The notes beneath the pieces are model-generated. The model had not been told where the DNA came from. It searched no databases and saw only the letters and a program-made list of their open reading frames with translations. Source: Bacteroidota bacterium (lineage in GTDB: Bacteria > Bacteroidota > Bacteroidia > Chitinophagales > Saprospiraceae). From it: DNA of 36,213 bases. The stretch is taken from positions 1 through 36,213 of the forward strand of contig JAKQHM010000058.1 in the NCBI GenBank assembly GCA_029572935.1, read 5' to 3'. Position numbers and translations under genes: made by a program. The stretch's first letter is position 1. Each line of letters begins with the position of its first letter. This document shows positions 16,086 to 23,948 of the stretch, one piece after another.

Positions 16086-19000
16086 AAGTCCTGCAGGGAT
16101 TTGTAAACGATGTCCTGAATTCTCTTCCTGAATTTTTGTTTGTGCAAGAGGTTCACGCTCCCATTGGGATAGGTTCGGTTGGACAGGAATACGTACACGA
16201 TATCATGCTCCGGGTCCGCCCAGACGCAGGTTCCAGTGAAACCCTGGTGTCCGAAAGTTTTCTGGGATGCCAGCGCTGATACGTAGGAAGGGTCATTTGT
16301 GCTGGAATCGTTGAGATCAAAGCACAAAGCCCTTCTGCCCAGCGCGGGATCCCTGCGGGTAAACATGCGAACCGTGGAAGAGCTGAAATATTCCCTACCT
16401 CCGTATTGTCCGAGGTTGAGCAGACATTGCATGTACACAGCCACATCCCTGGCATTGGCAAAAAGACCCGCATGACCGCTGATGCCATTCATCAGTGCAG
16501 CGCCCATGTCATGTACTCTTCCGCATACGATCTGTTGTCTGAAGAAATGGTCGTCTTCAGAGGGTGCTATCTGGTTGACTGAAATCCCTCTGTCTAGTGG
16601 ATTGAAAAAAGTCCGGCGCATACCGAGGGGTTGGTACAATTCATGCTGCAGAAAATGATCAAAACTTTTTTTATAATGCTGAAAGACCAGAGAAGGCATC
16701 AGATAATAGCCGAGGTCAGAGTAGACGTATTTTCCGGGAGGATTGAGTTTGCTGTTTCTTAAACTGTCGAGGACAAAGTTGATGATGGAGCTCCTGGCAT
16801 ACAGGGATTGCCCCAATTGAATTTGAAAACTGTCTGAGCTTTTCGTTTTGTAGAAAAAGGGATCCTGCAAATTGAGTGTATCGGGAGCGATCAAAGTGGA
16901 TTTATAAAAAGGGATCCAGGATACCAATCCGGCCTGGTGTAACATCAGGTCTCTGAATCGGATGGAATCCTTGTTGCTGTTTTTTAAAAAGGGAAGATGT
17001 GCTCCCAACCGATCGCTGGTATCGAGCATGTTTTGATCGTGGAGCATCATCAGGGCCGGTGCGGATGCCATGATCTTCGTGATGCTGGCCAGATCATATA
17101 AATGTTCTGTACCGGTTGTATGGGTAAAGACGTAATCGAGCGTGCCATAAGACTTTTCAAATACAATTTTTCCATTCCTGGAAATCAGTACCTGCATACC
17201 CGGAGCGGCTCGTTCGCGGATGACGGATTCTGCCACTGAGTCAATGCCTGCCAGTGATCTGGAATCCAGGCCCACTTCCTCCGGCACGCTGAAACCCATT
17301 CTCATCAGTGAAGGACGACGGATTGAGTTACCTGAAGACAGGGAGCTGTCCACCGTTACAGGCAGGACCCCCTTCATGGCATCTGTTCCGACCAGAAGTT
17401 GGGCTGCTATATCGTGTACGTGGATGTTGTCTTCATAGGCCAGCACCACAGAGCTGAGCGATTCCAGGTATTTCATTGCATAGGGAGCCCCGAACACCAC
17501 GCCTGTCAGGGGTTTGAGTTCTGCCAGTTGTTTGAGGTTAGCTAGGGTTTTTTCTGTCAGTCCGTATCGATCCCGCTCTTTGTAATTCAGGCCATGCAGG
17601 GATATCACCACCAGATCTGACCGCTGCACCTGTGAAAGGATATCAGGAGAGAGGCTGTCTTCGCGTGTCAGGGAAAATGTTTTCAATGGCAGATACTGTG
17701 CCAGTCGGTTGGCAAATACAGGTTCGGTCCTGGCACCGAAACTGATGACCACGGTATTTTGGTTGATATCGCGGATGGGTATCCTTTGCAGGCTATCGCG
17801 CACCAGTGTGATCGCCTGACGGTAAATTTTATCGCGCAAGGCTCTGGCAGATGGTGGATTCAAAAGGGTGGGTACGATGGTCGAGTCGATTGCCGGAGCG
17901 GTGCGGTGCAGTCCTGCCTTGGATTTGGCGATGAGGATTCTACGGACTGACGATTCGATATCCTCCAGTTTTAATTTATTATCGTTCAATGCAGCATGGA
18001 TGGCATTGACTGCAGCTTCCAGGTTTTCACTTAACAGAAGGATGTCGTTTCCGGCTCTGAGGGCATCCACTTCGAGTTCGCCGGCTTGGAAATTTTTGGA
18101 GACAGCCTTCATTTCCAGCGCATCGGTGATCACCAGACCATCGAACTTCATCTGCTTCCTCAGGATCTGTCTGATGATGTTTTTTGAAAGGGAAGCGGGT
18201 TTTCCGGCATCTTCTTCCAGAGAAGGAATGGAGAGGTGGGCGATCATGACGGAAGCCAGGTCGGTAGAAGTCATCACCCGGAAAGGGAAGAGCTCGAAAC
18301 TGTCGAGTCGCGCACGGGAATGTTTCAGTACCGGCAGATCGTAATGTGAGTCCACGTCTGTATCTCCATGTCCGGGAAAATGTTTGGCACAGGCCAGAAC
18401 CCCGCCGTCCTGAAGACCCTTCATGAAGGCATAGGATTTGGCACATACCTTTAGTTTGTCGTCGCCAAAAGAGCGTTCATTGATCACCGGATTCCGCGGA
18501 TTGTTGTTGATGTCGAGTACGGGAGCGAAATTGAGGTGTACACCCAGTTTTTTTAACTGCAGAGCCTGTTCTCTTCCCACCTGGTAGATCAGGCTGTTGT
18601 CTTCCAGAGCGCCCAGGGTGATTTGTTTGGGAAAATGAAATCCGTCCTGTTTGAGTCTCATACCCAGTCCCCACTCCGCATCCATACTGATGAGCAGCGG
18701 CAATTTGGAACGGCTTTGATACAGATTGGTCAGTTTTGCCTGGGTCTCCGCTGTACCCTGAAAAAAGCAGATCCCGCCCACATGGAATTTTTCGATTTGA
18801 TTCAGTACAGACTGAATGTGAGCTGAGTCATTTTTGCCATAAGCACGAATGGTGAAGAGCTGGCCTATTTTTTCGTCCAGGCTCATAGCTTCCATTTGTT
18901 TGCGGACCCATACTTCGTCCGGTTCCTGAAGCTGTGCTTTCGTCGCAAAACTGATCAGGACAAGGATCCATACCAAACTGCTGTATCGGAGGACTTGCAT
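16082..19000 (-). CDS. Periplasmic GH3 (NagZ-like) beta-N-acetylhexosaminidase fused to a serine beta-lactamase-fold domain
   Basis: This 972-residue fusion starts with a signal peptide (residues 1-22, ending ATKAQ). The GH3 catalytic domain (about 30-370) carries KHFPGHGDTDVDSH near residue 210, the NagZ loop with the His-Asp acid/base pair, and TDALEMK near 296 with the aspartate nucleophile. A GH3 C-terminal domain follows (about 390-560). The last part, from about 575, is a class C beta-lactamase/PBP-like domain with SITK near residue 640 (SxxK), YSD (YxN position) and HQG (KTG position). NagZ-type enzymes cut N-acetylglucosamine from muropeptides. A fused serine hydrolase could act on peptide stems or esters of the same substrate; that pairing is inference. 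It overlaps the TMTC-like gene upstream by 1 nt (TAATG) and the permease downstream by 4 nt. Confidence 0.9.
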   Translation of the reverse strand: MQVLRYSSLVWILVLISFATKAQLQEPDEVWVRKQMEAMSLDEKIGQLFTIRAYGKNDSAHIQSVLNQIEKFHVGGICFFQGTAETQAKLTNLYQSRSKLPLLISMDAEWGLGMRLKQDGFHFPKQITLGALEDNSLIYQVGREQALQLKKLGVHLNFAPVLDINNNPRNPVINERSFGDDKLKVCAKSYAFMKGLQDGGVLACAKHFPGHGDTDVDSHYDLPVLKHSRARLDSFELFPFRVMTSTDLASVMIAHLSIPSLEEDAGKPASLSKNIIRQILRKQMKFDGLVITDALEMKAVSKNFQAGELEVDALRAGNDILLLSENLEAAVNAIHAALNDNKLKLEDIESSVRRILIAKSKAGLHRTAPAIDSTIVPTLLNPPSARALRDKIYRQAITLVRDSLQRIPIRDINQNTVVISFGARTEPVFANRLAQYLPLKTFSLTREDSLSPDILSQVQRSDLVVISLHGLNYKERDRYGLTEKTLANLKQLAELKPLTGVVFGAPYAMKYLESLSSVVLAYEDNIHVHDIAAQLLVGTDAMKGVLPVTVDSSLSSGNSIRRPSLMRMGFSVPEEVGLDSRSLAGIDSVAESVIRERAAPGMQVLISRNGKIVFEKSYGTLDYVFTHTTGTEHLYDLASITKIMASAPALMMLHDQNMLDTSDRLGAHLPFLKNSNKDSIRFRDLMLHQAGLVSWIPFYKSTLIAPDTLNLQDPFFYKTKSSDSFQIQLGQSLYARSSIINFVLDSLRNSKLNPPGKYVYSDLGYYLMPSLVFQHYKKSFDHFLQHELYQPLGMRRTFFNPLDRGISVNQIAPSEDDHFFRQQIVCGRVHDMGAALMNGISGHAGLFANARDVAVYMQCLLNLGQYGGREYFSSSTVRMFTRRDPALGRRALCFDLNDSSTNDPSYVSALASQKTFGHQGFTGTCVWADPEHDIVYVFLSNRTYPNGSVNLLHKQKFRKRIQDIVYKSLQDL

Positions 19001-20931
19001 TATTTCTGCTGGCCGTTGAATTTTTTAAGAATATCGGGATTGTATTTTTGGGCTTCAGCAAGTGCCGCCTGAGCCCTGATGCTGTCGCCCATATTCATGT
19101 AGGTGAGGTAGAGGTTGAAATGTGCTTCCGGATTGGTAGGATTACGGGCGATCACTCTGCCAAAAATTTCCAGAGCCTTGTCGTAAGAGCCGATTACACC
19201 GTGAGCGACACCCAGCAGACTGAGTGTTTCATCATCATCGGGTTTGAGCTGCAGGGCTCTATCCAACCAGGCGATGGCCCCTCTTGGGTCATTCTGGCTC
19301 ATCCCTTTGTAGCGTGCGCCTTCCCTAAGACTCAGGTGCAGATTGTTCAGCGCTTCTGCGTCATCCGGCAGATAGCGCAGCACAAATTCGTATTTTGAAA
19401 TAGCCTGATCGTATTCACGTGCCATAAAATGTGCATTGCCCAAAAGATTGTAGGCGTCAAAATAAAACGGGTGCAATTCGATGGCCCTGTTGAGATGAGC
19501 TTTTGCGCTCGCGATGTAATTTTTGATGGTGAGGCTGTCTTTTTTGTTTTTGATGTTGTCCAGCAGGATGCCTCCTACCGCATTGTTGATTTTGGCACTG
19601 TTTTTTGAGATTTTGGCATCGTGCAGGATCAGGGTGAAATCATTTTTCCAGTCCTGATTGCGGGTCACGGTTTTGATTGCAAACAGCACCAGCACGATGA
19701 CGAAGATACCGAAGGCCAGGTTTGTATTTTTATTTTTTAGTTGAAGCAAACCCCATGCTGCGATGAGAGAGAATCCCACTGAAGGCATAAACAAAAATCG
19801 CTCACCCATGAAGGTTCCGATCGGGAAAACCAGATTGCAGACCAGACTCAGAGGGATCAGGTACCAGAGGAGGGCAAGAGAAAGGAGGGGATTTCTTTTC
19901 TGAAATATAAAAATGCCCGCCAGCATGGCCAAATGCAGGAGTACAGAGAGAATGGGCAACAGGGAGGAGAAATTCTGAATGGCGATATGCCTGGGATAAT
20001 AATCGTAGGTAAGGGGATGAGGAAAAAACAACAGGCCAATGTACCGGATCAGGGTGTAAAAGATGGTGGCATAGCGCTCGGCTGAGGAAAAAAGTACGTA
20101 GGTTCCATTGGAAAACTTCAGAAAAGGATTATTCATCAATTCCCCGGATTCTCCTGCGATGGGGTTCCAACCCAAAATTTGTGCACGGATGAAGAGGAAT
20201 AAAATGACCGGAATGGTGAGCCAGAATCCAGTGCGCAGGGCTGTACCAAAGGATTGCCCATAAAGCAGCCAAAGCCCTGCCGGAATCAAGACAACGAAAC
20301 TGACCGCATTTTCTTTGGACATCAGTCCCAGGAACAGAAAGACCGAGCCGAACCAAAAATCCAGATTTCTCTTTCGATCTATGCCATTCAAGAAGTACTG
20401 AAAAGCGAGTACAGAAAACAGCAAAGCCGCTGTTTCGTCCATCCCTTTGATATTGGCCACGACTTCGGTATGTACGGGGTGGGCCGCAAAAATCAGGCAG
20501 GCTACAAAACCCAGCCATATGGCACTTTCCCCCAGGCGGGGTCGTAGCAGTCTTTGCAGCAGTTTGAGCAAGAGCATGCAAACCAGAGCGTACAGCCCCA
20601 TACTGAGCAGGTGGTACACGGCAGGTGTAGCTCCGACAAACTCGTACACGATCGCAAAGGCAACCGGGGTAAGTGGACGATAACGGCCTCCGGCTACGAG
20701 TTTATCCTTGCCCTCTTTCTTGAAAAATCCTCTGAAAGTGTCTTTCGTCAGCAAATCCCATATGCCGCCAAAACCGCGGGTGACGTATTCGTTTTTGGTG
20801 ATCACGATGCCATCGTCCACTGCAAAATCGTGCATCAAGGTATTGATGTACAAGCCCAGTGACAGTATGACCAGCACCCATGTCTGTTTGATGGGATTGT
20901 CCCAGATACCCGCTGAATTGAGTAAACTCAT
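19000..20931 (-). CDS. TMTC-like membrane glycosyltransferase-type protein with C-terminal TPRs (copy A)
   Basis: This 643-residue protein has about ten membrane helices followed by about four TPRs (about residues 490-640, for example YNLLGNAHFMAREYDQAISK). The membrane part matches the pattern of eukaryotic TMTC1-4 O-mannosyltransferases: an acidic first loop (FAVDDGIVITKN), GGRYRPLTPV, HPVHTEVVANIKGMDE, MGERFLFMPSVGFS and TRNQDWKND. Such GT-C fold enzymes use lipid-linked sugar on the outer face of the membrane. By analogy it may O-glycosylate exported proteins, but no bacterial member is proven here. It has a paralog at 21899-23842. Only 64 bases separate it from the YebC gene upstream, and it overlaps the GH3 fusion by 1 nt, so the yebC, TMTC-like, GH3 and permease genes probably form one unit. 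Confidence 0.8.
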   Translation of the reverse strand: MSLLNSAGIWDNPIKQTWVLVILSLGLYINTLMHDFAVDDGIVITKNEYVTRGFGGIWDLLTKDTFRGFFKKEGKDKLVAGGRYRPLTPVAFAIVYEFVGATPAVYHLLSMGLYALVCMLLLKLLQRLLRPRLGESAIWLGFVACLIFAAHPVHTEVVANIKGMDETAALLFSVLAFQYFLNGIDRKRNLDFWFGSVFLFLGLMSKENAVSFVVLIPAGLWLLYGQSFGTALRTGFWLTIPVILFLFIRAQILGWNPIAGESGELMNNPFLKFSNGTYVLFSSAERYATIFYTLIRYIGLLFFPHPLTYDYYPRHIAIQNFSSLLPILSVLLHLAMLAGIFIFQKRNPLLSLALLWYLIPLSLVCNLVFPIGTFMGERFLFMPSVGFSLIAAWGLLQLKNKNTNLAFGIFVIVLVLFAIKTVTRNQDWKNDFTLILHDAKISKNSAKINNAVGGILLDNIKNKKDSLTIKNYIASAKAHLNRAIELHPFYFDAYNLLGNAHFMAREYDQAISKYEFVLRYLPDDAEALNNLHLSLREGARYKGMSQNDPRGAIAWLDRALQLKPDDDETLSLLGVAHGVIGSYDKALEIFGRVIARNPTNPEAHFNLYLTYMNMGDSIRAQAALAEAQKYNPDILKKFNGQQK

Positions 20932-20995
20932 GATGAAACGAATGTGGACCCGCAGATCCGTCTATGAAAACGTAAAAATGCAAAAAAAAGGGGAA

Positions 20996-21706
20996 TCACT
21001 CCATAGTGCTGTACACGTTCTGTACGTCTTCGTCATCTTCGATCTTGTCCAGCAATTTTTGAACTTCTTCTTCCTGAGCGGTATCGAGTTTTTTGGTGGT
21101 GGTGGGGATGCGGTCAAATCCTGACTCGATGATCTCGTAATTGTTTTGTTCGAAATAGGCCTGCAGCTTGCCAAAAGAGTCAAATGCTCCATACACGATG
21201 ATCTCGTTTTCTTCTACGGACATCTCTTCACAGCCGCAGTCGATCAGTTCGAGTTCGAGCATCTCGGGATCCAGCTCGTCCGTTTTTTTGATCCGGAAAT
21301 TACATTTGTGCTCAAACATAAAGGATACCGATCCGCTGACACCCAGCGAACCTCCGTATTTGTTGAAATAGGAACGAATGTTGGCCACCGTACGGGTAGG
21401 ATTGTCCGTGGCAGTTTCGACCAAAACGGCGATGCCATGGGGCGCATAGCCTTCGTAGGTTATGATTTCCAGGTCCTTTTCATCCTTGGAGCTTGCTTTT
21501 TTGATGGCTGCATCGAGTCTGTCCTTGGGCATATTGACGGCCCGGGCATTCTGAATGGCGGCTCTGAGGCGGGGATTGCTGTCCGGATTGGGTCCAGAAG
21601 CTTTTACGGCCATGAACACATCCTTACTGATCCTGGCAAACTGTTTGCTCATTTTCGCATAACGAGCGAACATTTTATGCTTACGTACCTCAAAAATCCT
21701 TCCCAT
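20996..21706 (-). CDS. yebC: YebC/PmpR (TACO1) family protein
   Basis: This 236-residue protein is close to the usual family length of about 240. Landmarks are the N-terminal SKQFARISKDVFMAVKASGP, NPRLRAAIQNARAVNMPKDR, the segment YEGYAPHGIAVLVETATDNP, and RSYFNKYGGSLGVSGSVSFMF. YebC proteins were described as DNA-binding regulators; more recent work on YebC and mitochondrial TACO1 points to a role in translation of proline-rich stretches on the ribosome. The family is well conserved and usually housekeeping. It sits between two paralogous TMTC-like genes, an unusual context. A TAACTTTG -7 element lies 26 bases upstream. Confidence 0.93.
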   Translation of the reverse strand: MGRIFEVRKHKMFARYAKMSKQFARISKDVFMAVKASGPNPDSNPRLRAAIQNARAVNMPKDRLDAAIKKASSKDEKDLEIITYEGYAPHGIAVLVETATDNPTRTVANIRSYFNKYGGSLGVSGSVSFMFEHKCNFRIKKTDELDPEMLELELIDCGCEEMSVEENEIIVYGAFDSFGKLQAYFEQNNYEIIESGFDRIPTTTKKLDTAQEEEVQKLLDKIEDDEDVQNVYSTME

Positions 21707-21731
21707 GTCTTTAATTTTTCAAAATGCGGGG

Positions 21732-21739
21732 CAAAGTTA
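21732..21739 (-). promoter_or_regulatory. Predicted -7 element (TAACTTTG) for yebC
   Basis: CAAAGTTA on the plus strand reads TAACTTTG on the minus strand, a full match to TAnnTTTG, 26 bases before the start codon. It lies between the arms of a 7-bp inverted repeat (TTCAAAA 21718-21724, TTTTGAA 21744-21750), which may be chance in AT-rich DNA. Confidence 0.45.
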
Positions 21740-21898
21740 AGCTTTTTGAACGATTTTCCTGAACCATAAACAGACCAGACAAAGCAGACTGCTGTTCTTC
21801 AGGCCGCTTGATTCTCATTTTGGTAGTTTTTGGCTGCCCGTTGACTATTAATCGCAATGGTCCCGGGGCTTCCCGGATGATGCGGTTTGCTGACCGAA

Positions 21899-23842
21899 TC
21901 AGAAAAAGTCCTTTTGGGTCTGGCTGAGTTTGTTACCCAGATTCGGATCCACCTGATAGGCTTTTTTCATGTATTCCGTGGCGGTCATCCTGTCTCCTTT
22001 TTTGTAGTAGGTATTAGCCAGATTGACGATGATGAAGGCATCCCGGGGAGACATATCGGAGGCTTTGTGGAGGTAGTTAAGCGATTCCTCGTATTTGTCC
22101 ATGGCACCATAGGCAATGCCGATGGATTCCACGGTACGGGCATCATTGGCATTGATTTTGAGTGATTTCATCAGCAGATCCAGGGAGTTTTCCAGATCCT
22201 GTTTTTTCAGTGCGAGATTTCTTCCTTCTTCTCGGTATGCAGTAGCCAGATTCTTGATCACATCGTAGTTATTCGGATCGTAGCTCAGGTATTTGTCAAA
22301 ATATTCTGCTGCCTTCAGGTAATTTTTCTTCATGTAGTAGGAATTACCCAGATAGTGGTAGCAACTGATCTCTCTCGGATTGATAGATACTGTTTTTTCA
22401 AGATGCAGGATTCCTTCGTCGAGTATCTTCGATGCCAGGGCAGTATCCCGTGTTTCCCTAAACTTGCTCATGCGGTCAAAGCCCAACGAACTGTGTGCTT
22501 TTGCACTGTTGCGGGATACCTTGATGTCCGTGGAGAACAGCCTGTAATTGTCCTTCCAGTCAAGATTGCGGGTGATGGTCTTGTATGAAAACAACATACC
22601 CACCAGACCCAGGCCTATTCCTGCGGGCCACACCAGTTTGGGACGGTGGAAGGCAGCATAGAGCCCGTAAGCCAGCAAAATGCAATAACCAAGGGAGGAG
22701 ACAAAAATAAATCGTTCACCCATGGGGGTTCCAATATTGAAGATCAGATTGCTGATGAGCAAGGTCGGAATGAGGTAAGACAAAAGAGCATAGCTGCTGA
22801 TGGGATTCCTCTTCCACAAGCGGATGATGAAAAATACAATCAGTCCGTATGCAAGCAGGGACAGAAACGGAACAGGGGTGGCCAGACGGACCAGAGGTAT
22901 TTGTTTGGGAAAATAATCATGGGTCAGAGGATGCGGAAAGATCAAAAGTCCCAGATATTTGAGCAGGGAATAAAAGATCATGCCGAGTTTTTCGGATGTA
23001 CTGGCATCGACTAATTCCACCCCGCGGTATTTTAAAAATGGATTGACCATCAGATCTTTCAGTGGCGGATCAAAAATGGTAAAGCCGATCACTGCGACCC
23101 GGGCTGCCATATAAACAGCAAAACCTGAAAGGAGCGGGATGGCGGCTTTGGCACTTTGGATCAGACTCTCCGAGCGGAGCATCAGCAAGGCAAGTGGGAT
23201 CAATGCAACGAAATGGATCGCATTTTCCTTTGAAAACATAGCCAGAGTAAACAAAATGCCTGCGATCCAATAGTAATGCCTTTTTCCGGTGTCAGATGAA
23301 AGAAGAATCATCTGAAAGGCAATCAGGGAAAACAAAAGAGAGAAAATTTCATCCAGTCCTTTGATGTTGGCAACCACTTCCGTGTGTATCGGATGAAGGG
23401 CAAACAACAAGGAGCTCAGAAAAGCAACCGGACGCGCTGCATCGGGCCACCGGATCCTGAGCAGGCGCTCCAGAACCATATAAATCACCAGGCAGAGGAG
23501 GGTGAAAAATAAAATGTTGAACAAATGGAAAGCAGCCGGATTGTCTCCAAAGATTTGCCAGATAAAAGAAAAGAAAACCAGGGTCATGGGTCGGTAGCGG
23601 CCACCCGTCACAGCAGAACCACTTTGTTCAGATTTCAAAAATCCTCTGAAGGTGTCGTAGCGCAGGATATCCGGAATGCCCTTTACCCCTTTGGTGGTAA
23701 AAGTATTGTTCTTAACAACGATGAAATCGTCCAGGACGAATCCATTGCCCATAGTGTTTATATACAACAGTATGGAGATCAGGCTCAACAGCAAGAGGTG
23801 GGCTTTTTTGTTGTGCAGCAGGGAGGTGAAGGACTGATTCAT
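21899..23842 (-). CDS. TMTC-like membrane glycosyltransferase-type protein with C-terminal TPRs (copy B)
   Basis: This 647-residue paralog of the protein at 19000-20931 has the same layout: about ten membrane helices, then TPRs from about residue 480 (REISCYHYLGNSYYMKKNYL, RDAFIIVNLANTYYKKGDRM). Shared motifs are FVLDDFIVVKN with the acidic first-loop pair, GGRYRPMTLV, HPIHTEVVANIKGLDE, MGERFIFVSSLGY and TRNLDWKDN. It is a GT-C type membrane protein by comparison to TMTC1-4. The predicted site faces the periplasm, using polyprenyl-phosphate sugars; the acceptor is unknown. The two paralogs are clearly diverged at the residue level, so the duplication is not recent. A TAAATTTG element lies four bases before the ATG and a TATCTTTG element 75 bases before it. 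Confidence 0.8.
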   Translation of the reverse strand: MNQSFTSLLHNKKAHLLLLSLISILLYINTMGNGFVLDDFIVVKNNTFTTKGVKGIPDILRYDTFRGFLKSEQSGSAVTGGRYRPMTLVFFSFIWQIFGDNPAAFHLFNILFFTLLCLVIYMVLERLLRIRWPDAARPVAFLSSLLFALHPIHTEVVANIKGLDEIFSLLFSLIAFQMILLSSDTGKRHYYWIAGILFTLAMFSKENAIHFVALIPLALLMLRSESLIQSAKAAIPLLSGFAVYMAARVAVIGFTIFDPPLKDLMVNPFLKYRGVELVDASTSEKLGMIFYSLLKYLGLLIFPHPLTHDYFPKQIPLVRLATPVPFLSLLAYGLIVFFIIRLWKRNPISSYALLSYLIPTLLISNLIFNIGTPMGERFIFVSSLGYCILLAYGLYAAFHRPKLVWPAGIGLGLVGMLFSYKTITRNLDWKDNYRLFSTDIKVSRNSAKAHSSLGFDRMSKFRETRDTALASKILDEGILHLEKTVSINPREISCYHYLGNSYYMKKNYLKAAEYFDKYLSYDPNNYDVIKNLATAYREEGRNLALKKQDLENSLDLLMKSLKINANDARTVESIGIAYGAMDKYEESLNYLHKASDMSPRDAFIIVNLANTYYKKGDRMTATEYMKKAYQVDPNLGNKLSQTQKDFF

Positions 23843-23846
23843 GTAT

Positions 23847-23854
23847 CAAATTTA
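23847..23854 (-). promoter_or_regulatory. Candidate -7 element next to the TMTC-like copy B start
   Basis: CAAATTTA on the plus strand reads TAAATTTG on the minus strand, a full TAnnTTTG match four bases before the start codon. If used, the transcript would be leaderless. A second match, TATCTTTG at 23917-23924, would give a 75-base leader and is an alternative. Confidence 0.35.
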
Positions 23855-23916
23855 AAAAAGCATCATGTTTGGGGACCGCCTGTACCCGATGTCCGTTGTA
23901 CCGGCAAAAACGGCTG

Positions 23917-23924
23917 CAAAGATA
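23917..23924 (-). promoter_or_regulatory. Candidate -7 element (TATCTTTG) upstream of TMTC-like copy B
   Basis: CAAAGATA on the plus strand reads TATCTTTG followed by C on the minus strand, which fits TAnnTTTG well. It lies in the 106-base gap between the carboxypeptidase stop and the TMTC-like start. Confidence 0.4.
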
Positions 23925-23948
23925 AGCCGGCAGGCTGAAAAAACCAGT

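Noticed and set aside
21718-21750. 7-bp inverted repeat around the yebC -7 element
   Set aside because: Short, AT-rich and likely by chance; kept only as a note in the promoter entry.
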